Source of the DNA: an uncultured Prevotellaceae bacterium | GTDB taxonomy: Bacteria > Bacteroidota > Bacteroidia > Bacteroidales > Muribaculaceae | Assembly: GCA_900314215.1 (NCBI GenBank) | Contig: OMUK01000057.1 | Span: 1-64,000 of the forward strand | DNA length: 64,000 nucleotides | Reading direction: 5' to 3' | In this document: in pieces, positions 8,443 through 18,100 of the stretch | Position numbering within the stretch: the first letter of the stretch is position 1 | Layout: the number at the start of each line of letters is the position of its first letter | Notes under the pieces: generated by a model | The model's database searches: none | Seen by the model: the letters and a program-made list of their open reading frames with translations, nothing else | What the model was told of the DNA's origin: nothing | Position numbers and translations under genes: made by a program

Positions 8443-9941
8443 TTCGCGGTCAGTTCTTTATAAGTCACTACTGGGTGCAGGGCGGCTTGGGTGTCGTCGA
8501 GACGGCGCACCGGGGTGGTGTGAGGAGCGCCCTTCACGAGCTCGGGGTCGTCCTTGGCCTCCTGGGCAATCTTGTGCATCACGGCGATGAAGCTGTCGAG
8601 CGTCTCCTTGCTCTCGTTCTCGCAGGGCTCAATCATGAGTGCCTCGTGGAAGAGGAGCGGGAAGTAGATGGTGGGAGCGTGGAAGCCATAGTCGAGCAGG
8701 CGCTTGGCCACGTCCATGGTGGTCACGCCGGTGCTCTTGTCCTTCAGGCCATTGAACACAAACTCGTGCTTGCACACCGTGGGGATGGGCAGCTCGTAGT
8801 CGTCCTTGAGCGACTCCTTGATGTAGTTGGCGTTGAGCGTGGCCAGCGGGCCCACCATCTTGATGTTCTCGTGACCCAGACTCAGAATATAGGTGTAGGC
8901 TCGCATCTGCACGGCAAAGTTGCCCAGGAAGCCCGATATCGAGCCCAGGGCGTCGTCGCCAAAGTCGATGGTAAACTCGGGCTTGATGGGGTTGCCATCC
9001 TCGTCGGTTCCCTCGTGGCGCACCACGCGCGGGTTGGGCAGGAACTTCTCGAGGCCGGCGCGCACGCCCACTGGGCCGCTGCCCGGGCCGCCGCCGCCGT
9101 GCGGGGTCGAGAAGGTCTTGTGCAGGTTGATGTGCATCACGTCGAAGCCCAGGTCGCCAGGGCGGCACTTGCCCAGCATGGGGTTGAGGTTGGCTCCGTC
9201 ATAGTACATGAGTCCGCCGCAAGCATGCACGAGCTTGGCAATCTCGGCAATGTTGTGCTCAAAGAGGCCCAGCGTGTTGGGGTTGGTCATCATCATGCCA
9301 GCCACGGTGTCGTCGAGCAGGGGCTTGAGCGCATCGACATCGACGGTGCCGTCGGGACGGCTCTTCACCTCAACCACATCGAGGCCGCACACGGCCGAGC
9401 TGGCGGGGTTGGTGCCATGGGCGCTGTCGGGGATGATGATCTTGGTGCGCTTGTCGTCGCCGCGGCTCATGTGATAGCTGCGTATCACCATCAGGCCGGT
9501 GAGCTCGCCATGGGCGCCGGCAAAGGGGTTGAGCGTGAACTCGCTCATGCCGGCTATCTCGGCCAGGCTGCACTGCAGGTTGTAGTAAACCTCGAGGGCG
9601 CCTTGCACGCTGTCGACGGCCTGCAGGGGGTGCAGGGCGGTGAAGTCGCGGTGGGCAGCTATCTCCTCGTTGATTTTGGGGTTATACTTCATGGTGCACG
9701 AGCCCAGCGGGTAGAAGCCGGTGTCGACACCAAAGTTGTTGTTGCTCATGTTGGTGTAGTGGCGCACCACGGTGAGCTCGTCGCACTCGGGCAGCTCGAG
9801 CTCGCTCTTGCGCAGCAGTTCGGCCGGTATGCCTTCCTGCATGCGGTACTCGCCACTCAGCTCGTTTTTGGGGAGAGAATATCCCACGCGTCCTGGTTTC
9901 GAAAGCTCGAAAATCAGTTTTCCGTAATACACATTATTCAT
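8439..9941 (-). CDS. gcvPB: Glycine dehydrogenase (decarboxylating) subunit 2
   Basis: A 500-residue P-protein beta subunit. The PLP lysine is Lys275 in NLHKTFSTPHGGGGPGSGP, and the C-terminus has the usual LIEPCE-like segment (MIEPCENESKETLDSF). I start at ATG 9941 (MNNVYYGKLIFELSKPGR); the frame also has a TTG two codons upstream, at 9947. With gcvPA it decarboxylates glycine and loads the aminomethyl group onto lipoyl-GcvH. Split P-protein is common in Bacteroidota and Firmicutes. It overlaps the end of gcvPA by eight bases and the start of lpdA by four. Confidence 0.97.
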   Translation of the reverse strand: MNNVYYGKLIFELSKPGRVGYSLPKNELSGEYRMQEGIPAELLRKSELELPECDELTVVRHYTNMSNNNFGVDTGFYPLGSCTMKYNPKINEEIAAHRDFTALHPLQAVDSVQGALEVYYNLQCSLAEIAGMSEFTLNPFAGAHGELTGLMVIRSYHMSRGDDKRTKIIIPDSAHGTNPASSAVCGLDVVEVKSRPDGTVDVDALKPLLDDTVAGMMMTNPNTLGLFEHNIAEIAKLVHACGGLMYYDGANLNPMLGKCRPGDLGFDVMHINLHKTFSTPHGGGGPGSGPVGVRAGLEKFLPNPRVVRHEGTDEDGNPIKPEFTIDFGDDALGSISGFLGNFAVQMRAYTYILSLGHENIKMVGPLATLNANYIKESLKDDYELPIPTVCKHEFVFNGLKDKSTGVTTMDVAKRLLDYGFHAPTIYFPLLFHEALMIEPCENESKETLDSFIAVMHKIAQEAKDDPELVKGAPHTTPVRRLDDTQAALHPVVTYKELTAK

Positions 9942-11286
9942 TTTCAATCTCCTCCCTCTCGATTACTTGGTTACACAATTCTACGGCGTTGTCGATATCT
10001 TCCTTCGATATCGTCTCGGTCACGCACAGCAGCAGCTCGTCGGGGGCTATCTTCAGGCCGAATTGCACGCCCTGGGCCTCGCGCAGCTGCCTTTGCAGCT
10101 CGTTGATGTCGCCGTCGACTGTCACCACAAACTCGTTGAGGAACGGCTTGCCCGGGTAGCGCATGGTGAAGTGCGGGTTGTCGGTGAGGCGGTCGGCCAG
10201 GTAGTGGGCGCCGCTGTAGCTCAGCTGGTTCACTTCTTGCAGGCCTTTCTTGCCCATCAGGGCCAGGTAGACAGTGATGTAGAGGGCCATGAGGCTCTCG
10301 TTGGAGCAAATGTTGCTCGTGGCCTTCTCGCGGCGTATGTGCTGCTCGCGCGCTTGCAGGGTGAGCACAAAGGTGCGCTTGCCGTCGAGGTCGCGAGTCT
10401 CGCCCACGATGCGTCCCGGCATCTTGCGTATGAGCTTCTTGCTGGTGCACATGTAGCCCACATAGGGGCCGCCGAAGTTCATGGGTATGCCCAGCGACTG
10501 GCCGTCGCCCACGGCGATGTCGGCACCCCACTCGCCCGGGCTCTTGAGCACGCCCAGGGCGCTTGCCACGCTGTTGATGATAAATAGTGTCTTGTGCTGG
10601 TGGCAGGTGTCGGCCCAGCCGGTGTAGTCCTCTACGATACCGTAGAAGTTGGGCGCGGCCACAATCACGCCGGCCACGTCGTCGGCAGCCACCTTGGCCT
10701 CAAAGTCGGCCTTGTCGGTCACGCCGTCGCGCTCGGCGATGGTCTCTACCTGCACGCCGTGGAATTTGGCGTAGGTCATCACCACGCGGGTCACGATGGG
10801 GTTGAGGGTGGCCGAGACGAGCACCTTGTTGCGCTTGCGGCTCGCGGCGCACGCCATCATCATGGCCTCGGCGGTGGCGGTGCAGCCGTCATACATCGAG
10901 GCGTTGCTCACTTCCATGCCGGTGAGCTCGGCCATCATGCTCTGGTACTCAAAGATGTATTGCAGAGTGCCTTGCGATATCTCGGCCTGATAGGGAGTGT
11001 AGGAGGTGAGAAACTCGCTGCGCTCCACGAGGTTTTGCACCACTGCAGGACTGTAGTGGTCGTAGCAGCCAGCCCCTATCATGCACTTGAGCGTCTGGTT
11101 CTTCTCTCCCAGCTGGTCGAAGAACTTGCGCACCTCGATCTCGCTCATCGCATCGGGCAGGGCATACTCGCGCTTCAGCTGCAGCTCCTCGGGAATGTCG
11201 CTGTACAGGTCGTCGAGACTCGACATCCCGCAGGTCTTCAGCATCGACTGAATATCGCCTTGGGTATGTGGAAAGTATTTATACAT
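9934..11286 (-). CDS. gcvPA: Glycine dehydrogenase (decarboxylating) subunit 1
   Basis: A 450-residue P-protein alpha subunit beginning MYKYFPHTQGDIQSML at ATG 11286. The frame is open back to 11367, but those 27 codons lie in a GC-rich hairpin-forming spacer and do not resemble the family, so I exclude them. Typical segments are SFLTSYTPYQAEISQGTLQ, NASMYDGCTATAEAMMMA and GGPYVGYMC. It forms the alpha2beta2 P-protein with gcvPB. The 119 bases separating it from gcvH hold a structured element described separately. Confidence 0.96.
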   Translation of the reverse strand: MYKYFPHTQGDIQSMLKTCGMSSLDDLYSDIPEELQLKREYALPDAMSEIEVRKFFDQLGEKNQTLKCMIGAGCYDHYSPAVVQNLVERSEFLTSYTPYQAEISQGTLQYIFEYQSMMAELTGMEVSNASMYDGCTATAEAMMMACAASRKRNKVLVSATLNPIVTRVVMTYAKFHGVQVETIAERDGVTDKADFEAKVAADDVAGVIVAAPNFYGIVEDYTGWADTCHQHKTLFIINSVASALGVLKSPGEWGADIAVGDGQSLGIPMNFGGPYVGYMCTSKKLIRKMPGRIVGETRDLDGKRTFVLTLQAREQHIRREKATSNICSNESLMALYITVYLALMGKKGLQEVNQLSYSGAHYLADRLTDNPHFTMRYPGKPFLNEFVVTVDGDINELQRQLREAQGVQFGLKIAPDELLLCVTETISKEDIDNAVELCNQVIEREEIENE

Positions 11287-11317
11287 GTTGTCTTTAAGAT
11301 TGATTGATTGCGGCCCG

Positions 11318-11365
11318 GCGGCCTTGCAGGTGGCTCTTGCCAGCCGCGCTGCCAGGCCGCGCCAC
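11318..11365 (-). other. GC-rich hairpin element in the gcvH-gcvPA spacer
   Basis: Within an otherwise AT-rich spacer, GCGGCCT (11318-11324) pairs with AGGCCGC (11354-11360), enclosing GGCT (11332-11335) paired with AGCC (11342-11345). A competing stem, GTGGC (11330-11334) with GCCAC (11361-11365), cannot form at the same time. No T-run follows on the minus strand, so this is not a standard terminator. Processing, stability or partial attenuation are possible roles. Confidence 0.5.
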
Positions 11366-11411
11366 AATCTCTATTTTTTATGTTAATTGTAATTCTTGTA
11401 TCGCGGTGTTT

Positions 11412-11792
11412 TTACTCGCCGATAAAGGCCTTGTAGGCAGCGGCGTCCATCAGGTTGTCGAGCTCGCTCTTGTCGCTCATCTGCACCTTCATGATCCAGC
11501 TGCCATAGGCGTCCTTGTTCACCAGGCCGGGGTCGTCCTCGAGGGCCTCGTTCACTTCCACCACGGTGCCGCTCACGGGGCTGTTGAGGTCGCTGGCGGC
11601 CTTCACGCTCTCTACGGCGCCAAATTCCTCGCCGGCGGCAACTTCGTCGTCAACGTCGGGCATGTCGACATAGACCACGTTGCCCAGTTCCTTCTGGGCA
11701 TAGTCGGTGATGCCCACGTAGCCGTAATCGCCATCAACTTTCACGTATTCGTGACTTTCGGTGTAATATAAACCGTCAATAATCTTGCTCAT
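11412..11792 (-). CDS. gcvH: Glycine cleavage system H protein
   Basis: A 126-residue lipoyl carrier protein, starting at ATG 11792 (a TTG two codons upstream is less likely). The lipoylation lysine is Lys64 in the AVESVKAASD motif. The N-terminal YTESHEYVKVDGDYGYVGITDYAQKELGN-type segment is characteristic of GcvH. It shuttles the aminomethyl intermediate between P, T and L proteins. It lies 55 bases after gcvT. Its lipoyl group could be supplied by the LplA-LipA fusion protein encoded at the head of the same cluster. Confidence 0.97.
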   Translation of the reverse strand: MSKIIDGLYYTESHEYVKVDGDYGYVGITDYAQKELGNVVYVDMPDVDDEVAAGEEFGAVESVKAASDLNSPVSGTVVEVNEALEDDPGLVNKDAYGSWIMKVQMSDKSELDNLMDAAAYKAFIGE

Positions 11793-11847
11793 TGTCAATT
11801 AATGTTTTATGGGGTTGTTAATGATTATGTTTCGTCGATTTTATCGT

Positions 11848-12945
11848 TCATTTTTTGTATTTGGCTTGGTAGAAGCGCTTCTTCACCACAGTGGCGGGGA
11901 ACACCTTCTTGCGTATCTTCACCTTGAGCTCGTTGCCCAGCGTGCCCACGGGGCGGTCGACCAGGGCAAAGGCGAGGCTCTTGTCGAGGGTGATGCTGTG
12001 GTAGCCGGTGGTCACATAGCCCACCACGTTGTCGTCGGCGTCGAGCACGTCGTAGCCGTGGCGCGGAATGGCGCGGTCGTGCAGCTCCAGGCCCACCAGC
12101 TTCTTGGGGCTGCCCTCGGCCTTCTGCTTGGCGCAGGCGTCGCGGCCTATGAAGCCGCCTTGCTTGTCGAGCTTGACAAACATGCCCAGCGTTGCGGTGA
12201 TGGGGGAGATGTCCTTGCTCAGCTCGTCGCCGTAGAGCGGCAGGCCGGCCTCAAAGCGCAGCGTGTCGCGGCATCCCAGTCCGCAAGGTTGCACGCCGGC
12301 TGCCATGAGCTTGTCCCACATTTCCACAATCACCTTGTGGCTGGCATAGATTTCAAAGCCGTCCTCGCCTGTGTAGCCGGTGCGGCTCACGATGATGGTC
12401 TCGCCGTCGTGTTCCAGCTCCTTGTGGGTGTAGAAGGTGAGGTCGCTGCCGTCGATGCCCAGCACCTCTTTGAGCGTCTTCTCGGCCTCGGGGCCTTGCA
12501 CGGCAAGCTGGCCGTAGTAGTCGCTCTGGTGATCCAGCTTCACGTCGTAGCCCGTGGATTGCTCGTCGATCCAAGCCACGTCTTTGTCGATGTTGGCTGC
12601 GTTATACACCAGGAAGTAGTCGTTCTCGCCCAACTTGTACACCAGCAGGTCGTCGACCGTGCCGCCGTCGGGGTAGAGCATCATTCCATAAAATATCTTG
12701 CCGGTGGGGGCGTCCCACACGTTGTTGGTGAAGATGTGGTTCACATATTTCTCGGCGTCGGGGCCGGTGATGCGCGACTCGCCCATGTGCGAGACGTCGA
12801 ACACGCCCACATGGTTGCGCACGGCATTATGTTCCTCGATGATTCCGGCATACTGGATGGGCATGTCAAAGCCGCCGAATGGGCTCATGAGCGCTCCCAG
12901 TGCCACGTGTTTGTCGTAAAGACATGTTTTTTTGTTTTCTGCCAT
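11848..12945 (-). CDS. gcvT: Aminomethyltransferase (glycine cleavage T protein)
   Basis: A 365-residue T-protein: N-terminal folate-binding part with FGGFDMPIQYAGIIEEH and VGVFDVSHMGE, a middle part with TGYTGEDGFEIY, and the C-terminal barrel (LGCRDTLRFEAGLPLYGDEL; YVTTGYHS). It transfers the methylene unit from aminomethyl-GcvH to tetrahydrofolate and releases ammonia. It follows the LplA-LipA gene by 111 bases and has its own -7 box at 12999-13006, so the cluster may have two promoters. No glycine riboswitch was recognisable in the short leader. Confidence 0.97.
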   Translation of the reverse strand: MAENKKTCLYDKHVALGALMSPFGGFDMPIQYAGIIEEHNAVRNHVGVFDVSHMGESRITGPDAEKYVNHIFTNNVWDAPTGKIFYGMMLYPDGGTVDDLLVYKLGENDYFLVYNAANIDKDVAWIDEQSTGYDVKLDHQSDYYGQLAVQGPEAEKTLKEVLGIDGSDLTFYTHKELEHDGETIIVSRTGYTGEDGFEIYASHKVIVEMWDKLMAAGVQPCGLGCRDTLRFEAGLPLYGDELSKDISPITATLGMFVKLDKQGGFIGRDACAKQKAEGSPKKLVGLELHDRAIPRHGYDVLDADDNVVGYVTTGYHSITLDKSLAFALVDRPVGTLGNELKVKIRKKVFPATVVKKRFYQAKYKK

Positions 12946-12998
12946 AGTTGTTTTATCGTATAAAAGGTTTGTTTTAGAGTTTAGTCAATTTTTCTTTC

Positions 12999-13006
12999 CA
13001 AAGATA
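12999..13006 (-). promoter_or_regulatory. Minus-strand -7 box before gcvT
   Basis: The minus strand reads TATCTTTG here, 53 bases before the gcvT ATG. A TTG lies 16 bases further upstream, closer than the usual 19-21, so the promoter is moderately supported. Confidence 0.45.
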
Positions 13007-13056
13007 GAAAAAATAAATTGATCAAGCATCATGCAAGGGGCACAATTTTTGGCGAT

Positions 13057-14913
13057 TCATTCACTTTGTGCACTTTTATGCAGGTCTTTGTACTTTTCGG
13101 CGTGGTACGACGAGCGCACAAAGGGGCCGCTCACCACCTGCTCGATGCCCTTGGCTTCGCCTATCTGCTTGTATTCGGCAAACTTCGAGGGCTTGATGTA
13201 CTCCTGCACGGCGATGTGGTGCATGGTGGGTTGCAGGTACTGGCCTATGGTGAGCACTTTGCACCCCACGGCCACCAGGTCGTCGATGGTATGCTCCACT
13301 TCTTGCTGGGTCTCGCCCAGGCCCAGCATGATGCCGGTCTTGGCCACAAAGCCGCGCTGGGTGATGTGCTTGAGCACGGCCAGGCTCTGCTCGTAGGTGG
13401 CCACGCGGCGCACGGTGGGGGTGAGGCGCCTCACGGTCTCGATGTTGTGACCCACGATGTAGGGGTGCTCGGCAAGCACCATGTCGACGAGATCCATGCG
13501 ACCCTGGAAGTCGGGGATGAGCACTTCGATGGTGGTGGTGGGGTTGAGCTCCCTGATGGCCCTTATGGTGCGGGCCCAGTGGGCTGCGCCCAGGTCGGGC
13601 AGGTCGTCGCGGTCGACCGAGGTGATCACGGCGTGCTTGAGCTTGAGTTCGGCCACGGCCTGCGCCACACGTTCGGGCTCGCGGGGGTCGAGCGGCAGGG
13701 GCCGGCCCGACGGGGTGTTGCAGAAGCGGCAGTTGCGGGTGCATATGTTGCCGCCTATCATCAGGGTGGCGGTGCCGGCTTTCCAGCACTCGGCCTTGTT
13801 GGGGCACAGGCCGCTGGTGCATATCGTGTTGAGGTGACGCTTGCTTATGGCGCCGGTGGTGTGCTGCGTGCGCTGGCTCGAGGTGAGGTCAATCTTCAGC
13901 CACTCGGGCTTGGGCACGTGGGGCGGGCGCCCAAAGAGCAACCGCAAAAATTGGTTGATGCTCAGGTTGCGTATCACCTTGCCGGGGTCGACGTCTTCGA
14001 GGGCTGCTGCCACGGCCTCGCGGTCATAGGCCACGCCGTGCAGGCGGTTGAGCAGTTCGTGGTCGAGGTCGCCAAGCAGGAAGTAATCGCCCACAAGATT
14101 GATGTGCTGTATTTTACCAGCTTTCACTTCAACTCTTGCTTCAATCTCGCCCACGTCCTTGAGGATGAGGCTGCGCTTCACCGTGTAGCTGGGTGAGTTG
14201 TCGTAGATAAACTCGCGCGAGGCCAGTGGCTTCTCCAGTTCGGCCACGCCCTGCATGTCGGCCGGCGACAGGGTGATTTGCTCGTCGCCGCACATGAGCC
14301 GCCGCATCTTCTCGGCGAAATCCTGCAGTGTGCACGAGGAGTAGTCGCCCAGGTTGGCCACGCGCTGGCGGTTGGATTTCACGCCCTTGCTTTCCAGTTT
14401 TTTAGAGGGCTTGAGGCAGCTGGCCAGGGCGTCGAGATTGGTGCAGTAGAGCAGCGAGTTGTGCAGCACGCTGCGGCCCCCGTAACGGTAAAAAGCCGCC
14501 CCGGCCACCTTGCGGCCGTCGGTCACGATGTCGTTGCGGCCTGCTGTGGTCACGGCCACGCCCAGGCTGTTGATGGCCGCCACGATGCGGTCGACATAGC
14601 TGGTGAAGAGGTCGCTCACGTTGCCCTTGCGCGTGATGTAGCTGAATTGCATGCAGCCCAGGTCGGCATAGATGGTGCCCCCGCCGCTCTTGCGCCGGTA
14701 GATGTGCACGCCGTGCTCCTGGCAGTATTGCTCGTTCACCTCGTTGTCGAGCAGCTGGTTGCGGCCCAGCATGGCGGTTGGCTCCACTTGCCATATCATG
14801 AAGTAGTCGTCGGTAGTGGGAAGGTGGCTGGCCACATACTCCTCTACGGCGAAGTAGAAGGGCACTTGCCGGTTTTCGCCAGGTTTTGCTTGAGGAAGGT
14901 TTATATATTTCAT
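13057..14913 (-). CDS. Fused lipoate-protein ligase / lipoyl synthase
   Basis: A single 618-residue frame joining two complete enzymes. Residues 1 to about 340 are LplA-like: RRKSGGGTIY, catalytic Lys135 in DGRKVAGAAFY, SKKLESKGVKSNRQRV, and the ligase C-terminal domain (VEVKAGKIQHINLVGDYF...NQFLRLL). Residues about 345-618 are LipA: the auxiliary-cluster cysteines Cys365, Cys370 and Cys376 (CX4CX5C), the radical SAM cysteines Cys391, Cys395 and Cys398 (CTRNCRFC), and the terminal RSSYHAE serine motif. LplA attaches lipoate or octanoate to carrier lysines; LipA inserts the two sulfurs. I chose ATG 14913 because family similarity begins there and a consensus promoter lies just upstream. It heads the gcv cluster, pointing to GcvH as substrate (inference). 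Confidence 0.93.
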   Translation of the reverse strand: MKYINLPQAKPGENRQVPFYFAVEEYVASHLPTTDDYFMIWQVEPTAMLGRNQLLDNEVNEQYCQEHGVHIYRRKSGGGTIYADLGCMQFSYITRKGNVSDLFTSYVDRIVAAINSLGVAVTTAGRNDIVTDGRKVAGAAFYRYGGRSVLHNSLLYCTNLDALASCLKPSKKLESKGVKSNRQRVANLGDYSSCTLQDFAEKMRRLMCGDEQITLSPADMQGVAELEKPLASREFIYDNSPSYTVKRSLILKDVGEIEARVEVKAGKIQHINLVGDYFLLGDLDHELLNRLHGVAYDREAVAAALEDVDPGKVIRNLSINQFLRLLFGRPPHVPKPEWLKIDLTSSQRTQHTTGAISKRHLNTICTSGLCPNKAECWKAGTATLMIGGNICTRNCRFCNTPSGRPLPLDPREPERVAQAVAELKLKHAVITSVDRDDLPDLGAAHWARTIRAIRELNPTTTIEVLIPDFQGRMDLVDMVLAEHPYIVGHNIETVRRLTPTVRRVATYEQSLAVLKHITQRGFVAKTGIMLGLGETQQEVEHTIDDLVAVGCKVLTIGQYLQPTMHHIAVQEYIKPSKFAEYKQIGEAKGIEQVVSGPFVRSSYHAEKYKDLHKSAQSE

Positions 14914-14945
14914 TGCGCTAAAAAAACGTCTTAAGATTACAGCCA

Positions 14946-14976
14946 CAAAGTTAACCATTTCTTGCGACCCCGCAAA
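14946..14976 (-). promoter_or_regulatory. Consensus promoter for the LplA-LipA/gcv cluster
   Basis: On the minus strand, TTTG (plus 14973-14976), 19 bases, then TAACTTTG (plus 14946-14953). This is one of the best promoter matches in the window and lies 32 bases before the ATG at 14913. Confidence 0.75.
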
Positions 14977-15068
14977 TTTTTTCCCCTCGCTGCCATCCCA
15001 CAAAATCGCGCATTGCCCAGCGCGGGGTGGGGAAATTCACCGTTTTTGGTGAGATTTTGGGGCGGCGA

Positions 15069-15101
15069 TTGGGCGCGGTTTGCTGAAAAGTGCTATCTTT
15101 G
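15069..15101 (+). promoter_or_regulatory. Promoter for the GHL10/dockerin gene
   Basis: TTG at 15069-15071, 22 bases, then TATCTTTG at 15094-15101, 48 bases before the ATG at 15150. Confidence 0.55.
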
Positions 15102-15149
15102 CGGCATTGAATCTATTGGTTTAAATAATTGACTTTTTAATACTTTGTT

Positions 15150-18100
15150 ATGATTAAAAAATTTATTGTTGCGGCACTTGTGGCATTGCTTGCCATGCCC
15201 CTGTGTGCCCAGGAGGCACAGAAGCGCGAGATGCGCACGGTGTGGATAGCCACTGTGAGCAACATCGACTGGCCGCAGACCCGTGGCACGGGCACCGCCA
15301 CCATCAATAAGCAGAAGAAACAACTCACCGACTTGCTCGACGGCTTTGTGCAAGCCAACATGAACTCGGTGTGCCTGCAAGTGCGCCCCATGGCCGATGC
15401 ACTCTACAAGTCGAGCTACGAGCCTTGGTCGAGTTATCTCACTGGCACTCGCGGCCAGGACCCGGGCTGGGACCCGCTGGCTTTTGCCGTTGAGGAGTGC
15501 CACAAGCGCGGCCTCGAAATCAACGCTTGGATCAATCCCTACCGCTTCAGCAACAGCAGCGGCAACGACACCCAGACCGCCATCGACGAGCAGGTGAAGG
15601 CGTCGGGCATACTCATGCAGGTGGGCAAGCGCATTGTGTTTAACCCCGCTCTCGAGGCCTCGCGCCAGCGGCTGCTCAACGTGTGCAAGGAGATTATCGA
15701 GAACTACGATATCGACGGCATCATCTTCGACGACTACTTCTATCCCGGCGGCGGCACCCCCGAGGACAGCACCGCCCCCGACTATGCCCTGTGGCAATCG
15801 TCGGGCACCTCGATGACCATAGGCGACTGGCGCCGTGCCAACGTGAACCAGATGGTGAGCGACATGTGGAATATGATACAGAGCACCAAGCCCTATGTGA
15901 AATTTGCCATTGGCCCGGCCGGCGTGGCGGGCAACAAGGCCACCTCGGCCACAAAATACGGTGTCGACCCCGTCGACAACTACTGCCGTGCGAGCGACTG
16001 GCAATACAACACGATCTACAGCGACCCCCTGGCCTGGCTCAATGCCGGCACCATCGACTACATCTCGCCCCAGCTCTACTGGAAGACGACTCACGCGACC
16101 AACCCCTTCGGCCCGCTCACCAACTGGTGGAGCTACATCGCCGAGCACTTTGGCCGGCACCACTATGCCAGCCACAACATCTACTTCATGGCCGAGACCA
16201 ACACGCAGAGCGACTGGGACGAAATCCTGCAACAGATACGCTACAGCCGCCAGTACAACCGACAGAACGCCCCTGGCGTTAACTTCTACTCGGCAAAATA
16301 CATCAGTGGCCCCAAGTGCACCGGCTTTGGCGAGTACTTGAGCAAGACGCTCTTCACCCACAAGGCTCTCGAGCCTGCCATGCCCTGGCACAGCAAGACC
16401 AACTACGACGCCCCCTCCAATCTCGCCTATAGCAATGGCACATTGTCGTGGACCGGCGTGGGCAAGTCGCTGGTGCGCTACTCGGTCTATGCCGTGCCGC
16501 ATGACACGACCCTCGACGCGGCACAGAGCACGCACTTCGACGGCATCAAGAGCGACTATCTCGTGGGGGTGACCTACACACCCAGCTACACACTGCCCGA
16601 CTCGTTGCAGCAGGGCTACTGGTATGCCGTGTGTGTGGTCGACGGGTGGAACAATGAGTTCGCTCCAGCCTATTACGGCCTGGCCACGCAGGATGCCGAC
16701 CAAGTGACCCTGCTCTCGCCCGTGGGCGGCGCCACGGCCACTTGGAACCAAACCTTCTCGTGGACGGTTGCCGACAGCGCGCGCTATCACATTCAAATCG
16801 CCAGCGATGCCGATTTTGGCAACATCGTGGTCGACACGGCCCAAGTGGAAACCACCAGCGTCACCCTCGATCTGGGCGCACTGCAACCCAGCCACGCCTA
16901 CTACTGGCGCGTGGGCACCATTCAGCCCAACCGCATTGTGAAGTGGAGCGAGACGGCCACCTTCACGGCTCCTGTGAGCACGCCTGCCACGGCCGTGACG
17001 CTCGTGAGCCCTGCCGACGGCGCGAGCGTCGATGCCGACTTTGATTTCACCTTCACACCCTCGGGTGCCGACAGCTACAAGCTGCAGGTTTCGGCCGACA
17101 GCGACTTTGCCTCTGTGGGTTACGAGACCGGCACCTTCACGGCATCGGGAGCCAACCTCACTGCCAGCTATGCCGTGAGCAGGCTGGGCAAGGGCACCTT
17201 CTACTGGCGCGTGATTGCCACGCAGAAGTATCACACCGATGCCCTGTCGCCAGTGCGCAGCTTCACCGTGACGCGGGTGCCTGTGGGCGAGTATGAAGCA
17301 GGCTACGTGATGAAGCGTGACGTGGATGCCAATGCCTACGACACCGTGGGCGGCATGTGCCTCACCAACTTGTGGGTGCGCTCGGTCAAGAGCGACTACG
17401 GCAACATGACATTTGAAAACGACGGACAACTCAACCGCGGCTTTGCTGTGGTGGGCGACACCATCTATGTGGCAGGTCGCGAGAGCGCCTCGTCGTCGGC
17501 CGCTGCCTACCTCTACTTGTATAGCGCCGCCACGGGCGAGCGCCTCAAGAAACTCAGCCTGGGCGGTGAGGCCACCGTGCCTTACTATCCCTGCAACGAT
17601 GTGCTCACCGACGGCGCCGGCAATCTGCTCATCAGCAACCTCACCCTCAACGTGGGCAACACGCCGCTCACGCTATTCCGGGTCAACACCGGCACGGGCG
17701 CTGTGACCAAGGTGGCATCGCTCACCTATAGCGGCCTGAGTGAGTCGCGCATCGACCATTGTGCCGTGGCTGGCGACGTGACGAGCGGCAACTTCAGCGT
17801 GCTGGCTGCCCTGCGCTACAGCACCACGGTGCTGCGCTGGCAATTCCGCGATGGCGAGCTCTCCAGCCAAGAGGCCGTGAGCCTACAAGGCTTCGCCCCC
17901 ACCACAGCCACAAGCGAGGGCATTGCCCCGCAGCTTTACGCCCCCAGCGAGGACACCTTCTACCTGAACGGCGGCGGCACCTATTTCACCCGCTATAGCT
18001 TCTCGACGGGTGCCATCACCGGTTCGTTTGCCGACGATTCGCCGCTTGCGCCAGCTGGCACCAATGGCAATGGCGGCACCGCTTTCACCCTGGGCGGTGC

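Noticed and set aside
7045..10106. Long plus-strand frames opposite lpdA and gcvPB.
   Set aside because: They lie wholly opposite well-identified enzymes and have repetitive Ala/Gly/His/Val composition.
12946..13056. Possible glycine riboswitch before gcvT.
   Set aside because: The leader is too short (about 50 bases after the -7 box) and AT-rich; no tandem aptamer-like pairing was found.
15093..17429. A 778-codon minus frame opposite the GHL10/dockerin gene.
   Set aside because: It is a shadow of a gene with a signal peptide, barrel motifs and a dockerin; the antisense product has no known motif.
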